Below are positions 1 through 11,400 of a DNA stretch of 64,000 nucleotides, piece after piece. Positions within the stretch are counted from its first letter, which is position 1. The number at the start of each line of letters is the position of its first letter. The DNA comes from Triops longicaudatus (Eukaryota > Arthropoda > Branchiopoda > Notostraca > Triopsidae): NCBI GenBank assembly GCA_022885665.1, contig JAGQDJ010000145.1, positions 62,001-126,000 on the forward strand, in the 5' to 3' direction. The position numbers were made by a program, and so were the translations under genes. A model generated the notes under the pieces. It was not told the DNA's origin, did no database searches, and saw only the letters and a list, made by a program, of their open reading frames with translations.

Positions 1-1123
1 CAAGAATGAATTTTGCGGCCTGTGTCAGGCCACTGCTATCAGGCAGGACTAAAGCGCAGCAAGATCACACATGTCCCTTTTCGTAGAACACTATTCAGGC
101 AAGTTGCATTGATAGCCAAGCAGTTCACAGTTCCATAGTAGTTGTGGCGGTTTTTGATAGCAACTAATACAGCTAGAGTAAACGTAGGAACCTTGTCACT
201 TGACACGCTTTGTTACCTAATTCAGATTTCCTAAAAGCATTAATAGAAAAGCAGCCCTATGTAACTGAAAGATCAGTGTCATGAAAGCGGGAGTTGGGGG
301 CGGCAACTCCCCGCATATAAGAATACCTAGTTCAGTTAGTTCAGTTTTACAAAATAAATAAAGATAGTCGATTACAGTTAAGTGTGGGACATTTAAATCA
401 AAATGAATTTCGACCCCAGAAAGCCACTTAATGAACTTCACGCAGCAGAATGAGAGAGTTGGTGGGCGGCATTCATCCATGAAAATGAACGCGTAGTTCA
501 GTAATAGTTTGATTACGAATTCCGATACAGTTGTTTGACTAATAATTTAGCGCGAAATTTTTAGTTGAAGGCTAGCTGTAAAGTCAAGTATAATGAAATT
601 CGAATGTTGGGCGGACCCGCTCCCACTTAAATTTAAGACGCAATTCATATTATAGATAATTTAGGCGTCCAGTCGTAGTTAATATCACCTATGGAATATT
701 ATATTATGAACTAAGACAACGCCCCCGAAGCCACGGAACGCGGCGTAAAACCTGTGGAACGTTTTCGAAGATGCGGGGTTGGTTCCAAAAGCACTCGACG
801 CAAGGTTTTCCTAATCTTGTAATTATTATTATTTTTCTTAATAATTATTATTAGTTTTTAAAGGATTGTGTACTATTTGCCCTAAATAAAAACTACATAT
901 ATATTACTGCAAAACGTGAGTGTCACCCAAAACTATCGTGTTCTTCTCTGTGCTCCAAATCTTATAAACTTAATATTTAAAATAATAGTTTCTTCAAAGG
1001 CAAAGAAACAAATACATCAAATTAAATTTGGATCTGTTGTTAAGACAAACGGACACACACGTTACTGTGCATTTACACAAGTTAGATTAAATAAAGAGCG
1101 TGAAAAATGATATGACACATTAC
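1..1123. other. Sequence left of the THAP exon, no recognised gene
   Basis: AT-rich with short unconvincing ORFs (for example minus 217-480, 87 codons, no recognisable motif). The continuation of the THAP domain (CSxHF-like segment) was searched for by eye and not seen. Probably intron of the THAP gene. Confidence 0.5.
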
Positions 1124-1279
1124 TGTGAAGTTCGGTCCAAGGTCTCGTCTTATTCTCCTGGCAAACTGCTTCAGCAACTTGGGATCTTTGGGTACTTTAT
1201 GAAAAGAGATCTTGGGCAGTTGGCCTCCTTTACTCGACCTACCAGTCCGTGCGGAACACAATGGAACACAGCAGTGCAT
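1124..1279 (-). CDS. THAP zinc-finger protein, first exon (partial)
   Basis: Encodes MHCCVPLCSARTGRSSKGGQ, LPKISFHKVPKDPKLLKQFA, RRIRRDLGPNFT and ends at ACA|gtaatg. The Cys pair (CVPLC), ISFHxxPKDPxLLKxxxxxIRRD and GPxFT are the first two thirds of a C2CH THAP DNA-binding domain. The remaining Cys-x2-His half must be in a downstream exon, which I could not find in 1-1123. THAP domains occur in cellular regulators and in P-element-type transposases, and this exon alone does not say which. The ATG at 1277-1279 is chosen because THAP domains normally sit at the extreme N-terminus. Confidence 0.75.
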
Positions 1280-2105
1280 TGACAATCATGTAAATTGCTA
1301 AAAACACGTAAAACAATATGAGAGACGATTGTTGTGGTCGTCTAATGGCGGAAGATGTTCTTGCTACTAGATGGCGTAGTTAAAATGTAGTACATGCACT
1401 TTCGCTAGTAACCGCTAGGTTCCGGCTCGCCAGCGATGAGCCGATAAGACGTTGTCACTTTGCGTAGCTCCCATAACGAAAAAACGAACGTAATGGTAAC
1501 AATAAAGACACAGACCCAATTTAATAAACCTGCAAACGAAGAGGAGTTTGAGGATCAAAATGATTTTTTTTTCTGATACACGAAAATAAATATGTATGTA
1601 TTTCTGTTAGAATATGTCGGTTACCGTTGGCACCATTTCGTATTAACTTCTAGACCACTCCGACTGCAAGACGGATTAGTTAACCGTAAAGAAAACCAGC
1701 TTTCGACGCCGCCAATAGCCTTTCCGCGCTACGTAAAAAAACGACTAAAAACAACCCCCTTTTCAGGATAAAATTTGTATATTTTTTTACTTCTGTCTTG
1801 ATTTAAATATAAAAACTTGGATAGTTCATAAAAAGGAGCACCTTTTTGTCCAACAATAATGTACACACTCGAGACTAAAGAGAATTAACCAACAGCAATT
1901 CATCAACCACATCCGTATCATGTAATACTGTCCTATTTAGCAATGACGTGCAATCTACCCAAAACTCCCTCAATGAGAATCATCCAAGGTAGGGCCGACT
2001 TCGTTCAACGGCAGCGAGGCTTGCTGAAGCCGCATCAGCATATTCAACTGATAAAAATGCAGTTGTTATTACTTTATTCCTTCTTTTAATGACGTAGCAA
2101 AATTC
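1280..2105. other. Intergenic gap between navigator stop and THAP start
   Basis: About 0.8 kb separates two genes on the same strand. It must hold the navigator 3' end and the THAP promoter. I see no TATA box or CpG cluster that I would defend; AT-rich tracts are scattered throughout. Confidence 0.5.
2073..2078 (-). terminator. Candidate polyadenylation signal AATAAA for the navigator gene
   Basis: AATAAA on the minus strand begins 28 nt after the TAA stop. If it is used, the 3' UTR would be unusually short. The AATAAA-like sequence just inside the coding end (2122-2127) is less likely to be used. No transcript evidence can be read from the DNA. Confidence 0.35.
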
Positions 2106-2464
2106 TTATTGTATTTTCTTATTTATTCTAAAATTGTTTTCGTGTACCATGGGATCCGTGTTCTGGTTCTCAGTTCCTGATCTCGTATCTGAGCCCGAAT
2201 GATTTTCTTCCGGTCGGAGTCGTGCCAGCGCTCGGACACCTTCAGTCACGCCTCTTTGGCTCCATGGGTAAGTATCGATCAAAAAGTTGGCCGGGTCTTC
2301 ACGTCTTCGATCCCGGTCTTCTTCGCTCCCTTCCGCGCCTTGGTCCCTTTCTTTATCCCGGATCGCGTTGAGCAAATAAGGGAGCAAGGTGTAGTTCCAC
2401 AAACCGGTAAACCATACTTGGGAACCCACCGCGTCCATTGGACACGAAAGAAACAATCTTGGAC
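2106..2464 (-). CDS. NAV2/sick-like: Navigator exon 25: C-terminal exon with stop
   Basis: 359 nt including TAA at 2106-2108, phase 1 in. Encodes GPRLFLSCPMDAVGSQVWFT, GLWNYTLLPYLLNAIRDKER, then REDPANFLIDTYPWSQRG. FLSCP...W--LWN--LLPYLL and EDP--xxx-DTxPW are family hallmarks. The tail after TYPW is unlike vertebrate navigators: it ends NTDPMVHENNFRINKKIQ. A possible donor (ATG|gtacac, exon end 2148) falls right after DPM, where vertebrate proteins continue DPLMAMLLKLQ, so a further 3' exon is conceivable. Confidence 0.9.
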
Positions 2465-5400
2465 CTGTAATGACAAAAAAAAAAAAAAAAAATAAAAAAA
2501 AAAAAAATAAAAAAAATAAAAAAAAAAGACGTGTATGCAGATAAAAAGAAATATGAACATATAATTACGAACAAAAGTAATAATAATAATAAAAAGAATT
2601 AAAGAAAAAGATCGAATCCTAAAGATACACTGTCGTTGGAACAGGTTTGTTTAAGTCCTTATTGTTAACTTCCTTGAACAAACATTAAACAAATTAAACT
2701 AAAAATACTTAAAACCGAGCCAATGTGATTAGAAAAAAAAAGAAAAATAAAGAAAAAAGAAAAAGAACTCAGTATACCTATGACAGAATCTTCTGCTCCA
2801 TGCTTTTCCAAATACTGATTGCAGTGCTGCCAAACTTGGCCCATCCATTCTACGATGCGTTTCATATCTTTGCCAACGTCGCCTTTACGCGTCAGTACTT
2901 CGTGCATCATCTTGCGACGCAAATAACGTCCCAAGAAGCCTAACAAGGGCTCTTGGTGCCAGAGCAAGTGAACCAAGGGGAACAGCTCTTGGAAACTTTG
3001 CACGACGGGCGAAACGTGCGGCGCTGCCATCACGCCAACGACGTAGGTTTGTTGTCCGAAACTTTGAATCAACGTCTGCACCAACTTTGGACTCTGCGAC
3101 TGCAAATCGTCCAACAACGCGACCTCTACTGTCGTTAGCGGCCCTTCGATGCGAAACAACTGGTAGCGAAGGTCTTTGCATGACTTGGACTCCACCCTTT
3201 TCAAGAAAAAAGAATATTAGATTGTACGGGTGGAGACAAACACGAATGAATGAAGGTGAAAAAGTGGTAAAATTAGAAAACAAAACCAGAATAAACAAAA
3301 AACATTAAAATTATAAAATACTACGAGTGCAAAAAGGACAACGATAACTGAGAATACAAAAGAACAACCAGGGAAAAACACGAGTACGGGAAAATAAAGA
3401 AAATGAAACCACACAGATAGCAAAGGGTGACAGTTATTGAAAATAAAGAAGCTAAAGGAGCTAAGACAGAAATTATATTTACTTGAGCTTAATTTGGTCC
3501 CCAGTTTTATCGGCGTTGCGCCATAGGAAGGCTTTGGCCAACTTTTTGGCCAAATACGATTTTCCGCCCCCGGAAGGGCCAACCAAGAGCAGTTTCTTTT
3601 GATTCTTTAGCATATTAAGCGCATTTTTCAAAAAATGCTTCGGAGTCAAGGAACACCACGTAACAGGGTCTAGTACGTCATCGTCGCCCAACCTCAGCTC
3701 AACTTCAGTGACGTCACCGACGAGATAACCTACCGGCAGGAGCTCAGGGGCGTCGGAGGGCGAGGCGTCCACTTGCCGTTCGATTTCGCCCAAGCGGAAA
3801 CTCGCTACGGAGGTAATATCAATACCCAAACTTGTCGTCACGTCAACGTGGGTCAAATACTCCTATCAAGGAAAAGCATTTTTAGGATATCAAACGAGCC
3901 AACAACGACCGCAAGTCACGTCCCCGAACCGTAAATTATCATTCCTTACTTGAAAAAGTTGTCGTAAACTCTCGTCAAGCTTTTCCCATTTGGTTTTGCC
4001 GCTGATGCTAACGTAACCGATGAGCACTGACAGGGGCAGTTCATTGTCCATCATTTCATGCTGGCAGTGTAGCTTAACTGGGACAATCTTCGCGTCTTTA
4101 TCGCTTGTATCGCCCATTAACCGTTCTGTTGAGAAAATAGCCAAATAAGGTATGAAATACACAAATAATGCGGAAATACTTGACAGAAAAAGCCAACGAA
4201 AAAGATCACGAAGTGCTTTTATCTTACCCCAAGATGGCGAACTCGATTCTACTCCGATCTCGGCCGGTGGTCCTAAAGAGGCTTGTGAAGAGGCGAGGGA
4301 CAACGACCGTTGTCTGGCCAGTTGCTGTTGTAATCGTGCGTTATCTTGTTGCAGCGCGACCAGTTCTTCCTGAAAATCGTCAAAGGAACACGAATAGCCA
4401 CATTCAATCCAACTTGCTCCCTTTTATTCTAAAAAAGCCATCTCTTACCCTCATTCGATTGACAGTTTCTCTTAGGGCTTCCAGTTGGTGGGCCGAGGAC
4501 AATGCTTCGAGGCGAATGTCGGTCAAAACCATATCTTTCTGCCTCAATTGCTGCTTCAGCTCTTCCACCACTTCAGGCTCTGACGAAGCTGAGTCTACCG
4601 ACGTGCACTCGCCTTCTGACTGCGTCCTGTAAGAAAAACAAAGGAATGCAAAAAGTGGAAAAACGATAGAAAAATGACGTCAAACAAAATTGAGATCAGA
4701 AAGGATTCTACGCTAACCCTGACAAAGAATAGAAAAAAAAATATATCACAGTTATGCGTGATAAAAGATCTTCATATGCCTCCTACGTTGGTTATTCCCT
4801 TGTGCTATACAAGGGAACGCCGCGTTGGGAAGGAAATTGCCCTTGATCGGCGCTTACAACCTCGTTACTACGACTACAGTGGACTGTAGTAGCGAATCCT
4901 TTCGGGACGAACTGCTAGCTGTAGTGTACGTCTAAAAGGTTCCCGAGTGAGTAAACGTAGAGAAAAAGACTCTGACATTACGACCTTCGGATAAACAGAA
5001 TAGAATTTTATAGGGTCCAAGAAATTCGTTATGGCAACGTTTTAGTGTGCGTAAAAAAAAGCTGGTTTCACAGGTTCATTCTCTTTGTAAAATGGGAGGA
5101 AACCGCGCACACCGTAAAGTAGAATAGTGTATAAAGCCCGTATTCTGTACTAAAAAGACAAAAAGTGGCTTTCCTCCTTTTAGACGGATCAGTAGTTACA
5201 GTCATTAGCGGAAAGCCGCGTCTAAGGAAACGCGGCACACAACCAGCGCTTGTCGCTTTATTGTTGCAACCCAAACGCGGAAAAAATTGAAACACGCAAA
5301 AGAAATTTAGTGCTCGTTAAGTAACAGCCATCTGGCGAAGATTCGGCTAGGGTACGCCGTAATTACTTGTCGGGATGGGCCGTTGGGTGCTGGTCGTTAT

Positions 5401-8400
5401 GGGCCATTAGGTGTTGTTGCCTGGCGGGCATTAAGGGTGATGCTGGCGCGGAACAATAGCCGCCTTCCTCGCCGTCCTTTTTCTTATTCTTGCCACCGAA
5501 AGCTTTGCTGAAACTGCTTCGGAGCCAGTTCTTCTTCTTCAACGAGGGTGACGGCGAGGGCGACGGCGACGGTGGCGGGTTGGCCGCCGCTTGGGACTGC
5601 GACGGCGACGTAAACGACGTACTCGAGCTGTGTGACGTCACCGAACACACCGAATCCGAAGACAAATGACGCGCCATCGTGCTGGGCGGCGAGCCCGTCG
5701 TCGCGCTGGGGTGTTTCAAGTTGGACGCGGAAGACGAAGACGACGTGCGCGCCATGTGATGGGACGAGGAACGGAGCTCTTCGAGTTGTTTACGCAGGTC
5801 GACCAAGTCCGACTCTTTTTGCTCCGCGGAGGCGGTCAAAGTCTGCAAGCGTTGAGTCATGGACGCTAACGACTGTTCAAAGGCCACTACCACGTGCGCC
5901 TAGAATGTAAAAGAATAACATAAATAATTGAAAAAGACATGTCAAAGCTACTTCTGAATTCTAGCCAAACGCTTCATTAAGTGCACGTTAAGCACAGATT
6001 AAGTTTAACTTTAAACAAATTAAAGTAGCATTTCTGTACATTGTCCCTTATGTATGCATATGGCGATAGTAAAAAAAAATGGCCATGCAAGTCAAATGAG
6101 CGTGCCTATGAGGGACTTGCATGAGTGAGGATTTCTACCGTCTTTTAACTGTCTCTTAAACACCCGAGCCTCAAAAGTGTAGGTTTTTTCTACTTTACTT
6201 CGATTTACCCTTCGTAGTCACACAGAACACAGTCAAACCAAATTCTAATAAACCGCACGTGAGAAAAATAGTGCGACGCTTCGTTGATGACCTTATATGT
6301 CTCTTTCATCCGGGTTCATATATGCCACCTAAATGCGATCTCTTTCGCAACGACACCGAATAGAGTCGGACGAGCATAAACGAGAAACAGCTAAAGGGGT
6401 CTGAAACACTACTTCTATATGAACTTAGATTTCCGTGACTTAATAATCTGCAAGTTTAGTTAGGACATTATTTAATGAAAACTTCTGAATGGGATTATTT
6501 TCTTGGACGAGGCTATGTCGGATCCTTTCTCGCTTGGCCTTCTCATTAACGTTTTTTTTAAGCTCACCTTTGACTTATTTTTGCTAAATGTCTATTTTCT
6601 TAAGAAACCACAAAAGCGTTCCATATTACTCTGCAGTATTTTACAGTCATATATTGTCTAAGTAAAAACTACGCACAATTCAATAAGAACCACTTTCAGT
6701 TATGTAGACGGGTGCAAAAAAGTAACTTTCCAGCTTAGCAGTGCCTAAAGTATATTCACAAAATGTAGCTATTTTTAAACAAACGTCACACTGCATCATA
6801 AAAGTATTTCTTATGTTTAATATGCAAGAGAAACCCGGATGCAAGAGACATTTCTAGCTGTTGTGTTTGTCTTTTGCCTCTAGGTTGTCTTCTCCACGTC
6901 ACCATACGCTTTTCAATGCTTACGTTGGTCGAAAGTTGTCCACTGAGCGTATTCACTTTCTCTTGCGCCTCCGCCAAATCCCGTCGCAATCTTCGGATTT
7001 CTGCCGCTTGTTTCTCTTCCTGCGTCGAGTAAATTGAGCTGCTGGCGGTTGACACCAAACTCAATGAAGACCCATGGCCTGCCACATAGGAAACAAACAC
7101 GCATAAGACGGACAGAATGCCAAAAGCGAGCAATAAGAAGGGAAAGGGTGTCCTTACATTCGTCATCGCGCGACCCCAATCTGGATAAGAGGGAACCCAA
7201 ATGACCCAGCGACGATCTGCACCCTCCTGTGCTGGTTTGATTAAGCGGGCCGTCTAAAGTAATGTCGGGCACGGCTACGTTGGGACTCGGGCTGCCGTTG
7301 CCGTTCTCTGTGCGTTGCAGCATGGACGGGTACACTTTCTCCGACCTAGTGGACCTAATATAGTCAACTATCACATTCCACGACACCGACACCAAACAGA
7401 ACAGAGCGAGCAATCGTACTCTTTGTCTTCCTCCGAAAGAGGGCTAGAGGAGACGAAAGACACGAAAACCAACAGGGGATTGATTAGCTTACCTCACACT
7501 ATTGCTTCTGTTTAGACGCGGACTTGGCGGGTTCGTCATGTAGAAATCACGTGACAACAAGTTCTTGTTGGCGGTAATTACCTCCGAGTCGGACAAAAGC
7601 TCTGTGGAGAAACGTTGCACAAAGTTGCATTATTACCTGGGCAAGCAACCAAGTTTCAGGAGAAAAGCTTTTTCAAAAGCGCTGGTAGTAAATCATAGAG
7701 TTGGACACGAAAACGTTAGGAGAAATACAGGGAAGCCAACGCAACAGAAACCTTAAGCAGTATTTCAAGTTCTCAGAAACTTCCCAATAACTTCCTAAAA
7801 GATTGATGGACAAGCTTCAGCTTAACAATGAAAAGCTGGGCAACAAAACTTGGCACACACGTTTTTCTGCAGAGTATAAGTTTCCCTGTCGTTTAAGCTT
7901 TTAAAGGGTTCTACAAATTGCAACAAATACATCGAAATTCCAGTGCAAATCGAACGATCTTTTCGACTAAGCGACTCGAAGTTTTTGCTGCTGGTCAGAA
8001 CATGTCCACTCAAAGCTGCTAGGATGGGCACCGCGAGAAATTCGACCCGAAGCCAGCAAATTTTCGAGTACCGGCGATTAAAACGGACACAAGGCTTAAC
8101 ACCTTGTCTTTCCTTTACTTAAAGCTCTTCTAACCCAAGCCAACATCTTTATCTTAAATAAACTAACCTGTATATCTGACTAAAGAAGGCAATGAATCAT
8201 GCTCACGCATATGAAATAAACAGAAAATCATTCACTAATTTCCCACTCATGTAACTCCGAACGATTCTGATCTAATGAAGCTTGAATACCTCACAAAAGA
8301 AAGCGTTAATCGGTTTTCTCTTCTACTGTCAACAAACTCGACAACTGTCGTCAGAACCTCCAAGGTCGAAGTCTTTTAATAACGCCCAACACGTATAAAC

Positions 8401-11400
8401 TCGCTTCAACACGCTCTCGTCATTCTATTCCAGGGATGTCCAACTCTTTTTCGAGATTCGCCAATACCAGTAAAAAAATAAATAAATAAATAAACAAAAT
8501 AGAACATAAATCAAGCAGAGTTAAAATTAAAGAAAAAATAGAAAGAACCACTCTTTTAGTACTTAAAAAGAATTACGCTTGTCTTTCTCACTAGTAAGTC
8601 AATTTAATGAAAAAACGCATTGAACTAGTTTTTGCTTCTTGACAGTTTATGAAAGTATTTACAAAAATTTTCCTTTCCTGCTTTTGCTGCAGCCGAAAGC
8701 AAGTTTTAACTTCTCATTTACTAAAAACTTGAGCAAAACTAGCTTAAAAAATATTTGTAATTATCAGTTAACATGGGATGCTTTTGTGTTCTTCAACTCG
8801 CTAGGCCCACATACAGTGAGTTTTTCCGGCCGCAGGTAAAGATATCTGGTCACAAACCAGTCTACTTGCATTTCGTCCGAGAATACTGAAAGCACGAAAG
8901 GAGACCCGTAGCTTGAAGCTTTACCTACTTCAGTTCTGCTAGTGCTGAAGCTCAAATCACTTAGTTTTACATCACCAAAACGTACTTAACTGAAAGTCTG
9001 GAAATTAATTGCTACATTTTCTAAATTGTAAATTCGCCAATTTTTTTCCTTCCATTCGGTAACGTTGGCGAATTGAAGACAGGGTTGGACACTCCTGTTT
9101 TATCCCTTTGAAATCACATACATTGAAAAACTTACCGAGAGCTTTTTTTTTTTTTTTTTAAAAAAAAACGCAAACAATTCAATTAAAACTCATAAACAAA
9201 GACTAACGCTTCCCTTCTGTCTCACACCCTTTTCAAAACTTCCTTTCATGTTCAGCTTTCCCAATTATTTTCTTCTTTTTCTGTTCTTTCTTTCCCATTT
9301 AATTGGTCTAAATATGTTCTATTATCAAGCATTTCTAGCTCCCTATTTAAACTGCCTTGAGTTCAACGTAAAGCGTTATTAGCGATCTCAATCTTTCTCT
9401 TAATTCCAATGTAGCACCGCTTGCTTCTTTCTCTTCGTTTAACGTCTCTTCACATGCTAGTACCAAATGTTTCACGCAGCGCTGGTTTAAAAATCGATCC
9501 TTAATAAACTCGACGAAGCAAAGCTCTTACTGCACATACTTTGATAATGACTTAATTGCTCTTGCTACCCACTTTTCCTCTACCAATCACCGCAGTAATC
9601 GTCGCTTTTTAAACTCTAGTCTAGCCACTGTTTAATTTCCATGCAATGCTTACCTAGTATTTACCTTGTATTCTTACTATTTTAACTGGTAACTGCTGAG
9701 CATGTTGCTTATACCAATTAGTTTAGCACACGGGGGCGAGAATGAACGAGGGGTCAAAGAACCGCATTTAAGCGATGCACTGATGTAAAATTATTCTATA
9801 CAGTCTAACACTTGCCTTACATCCTAGTTCTTTCACGTTTCTTTCGAGTCAGCTTAAACGCACGCCTTTGCTGGAAACATGGAATGTAGCAAAACCCGTA
9901 TGTAGGACTAATCACATGTAAGAGACTCTGTGCCAGCCTTTTTTGTCTGTTACATCATCTTCTTTCAGTCCAACCTCATTCAGTGTAATTTTGACTGTTT
10001 GGTAACGGCAGACGACACAGACGAGCCCGCATTGAAGAGAAAACATCTTACAACAAAAAAGCAGACGTCGCTTACGAACGCATGTTTCTCATATGAATGA
10101 TTTCAACCATAAAAAGTACACCTTTGACTTAGATTTATCTTTCTTTGCGTAACTGTACGAATGCTTTACAGCCGGGATCAGCTTATGTTTGTTACAGGCG
10201 AACGCCAATGTACGAGAAAGGGCTTATCCGAAAATGAAAGAGACTACGTGCAGCCTTGCTTTCATCACGCGTGGCTGCCTGGAATGTTTTGTTCGACTGG
10301 CTTACGCAATATCAAGAAGCAGACGTGAACCCTGATGTAAGAGAAACCCGCTTGATAGATCCTTCCCTTTCAGACATCGCCTCTCAGTATGTTAAAAGGA
10401 ACTGTGTACACGCGAGCGAGTTAGGTATTACAGTCTACTTTCTCCGTCTCTTACATCCGGGTTCCATGTCACACTGACGAATGAATGTTTTTCTGTGTAC
10501 TGTACCTTGGGCATTGCGCTGTGCTGCATAACTGGAACTGTGTCGTATCCAGTTCCCGTACTTGCTGCCACTCATCAGCTCGGCGTAATTTGCATAGGGC
10601 GTGTCGCTCAAGGAGCCATCGGACGACAATCTGCCGCTGAGCTTGAGCAATTTCTCCTTCAGCATCTTGTGGTGCTGCGGGTAGTACGACGATGACGAGC
10701 CGTTGCTGTTCATTCTCGTCGACTTCTCCTCCTCACTCAAGTCCGTGTCCATCGGCACAGAAAAGTCCGACACGCCCGCGAACAAATGGGCCGCAAAAGC
10801 GGCCTGTCCGCCGCCGGTACTCGGCTTGGGCCCATACTCCAGCGCGGTTTGGTAATTGGTGGGCTTAAAATGGGCCAGATCGGTCCATTCTTCCGATTTG
10901 GTGCTCTTGAACGTGCCGACGTATTCGGTGTCACCGGAGGACGAGGAACCGGTACTCTTCAGGGAACTACCGGTCGGGAATTGCTTCGGTAGCGACTGCG
11001 AATGGTGCGCAAAGCGCTCGCGGTAGTTCTGAGCCATTTGCTGCGCAGTGGGCGCGGTTAACGACAAAGCTTTCAGAGAACTCGAGCTCATGTGGTGCTG
11101 GTACTTCATCGGTGAAGACGCCGCTGAGCTCGGGTAGCGCTGCTCTTCCGAGGCCGAGGGCTTCAGCACTTTTCTGCGGCTGTTACTTGGCGAGTTCGTG
11201 TTGGGCAAGGAGGACGACGAGGATGAAGTGGTCACTCGCGGGCTGGACAAGGTGGCAGGAGAGGAGCCGGAACCCGAGCCGAGATCGTTAGTCGTCTGCG
11301 TTCCACCGCTCACTTTGACAATCTTGGCTTTTGGCCGCTCTAAACTTCGGTGCACTTCGTGACTAATCTCGCTTTTGGTCGCGTCGATGCGGGGCACCGT

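Larger units (their letters stand above)
7602..10505 (-). other. Navigator intron 15
   Basis: 2.9 kb. Holds a hAT-like MITE (8431-9097, listed separately), runs of pyrimidines around 9230-9480, and inverted CCGGATGTAAGAGAC-type boxes near 9893-9930 and 10210-10470. No exon recognised. Confidence 0.7.

Noticed and set aside
2279..2574. Phe-rich minus ORFs of 73-93 codons
   Set aside because: They come from the poly-T tract in intron 24 and run over exon 25 in a wrong frame.
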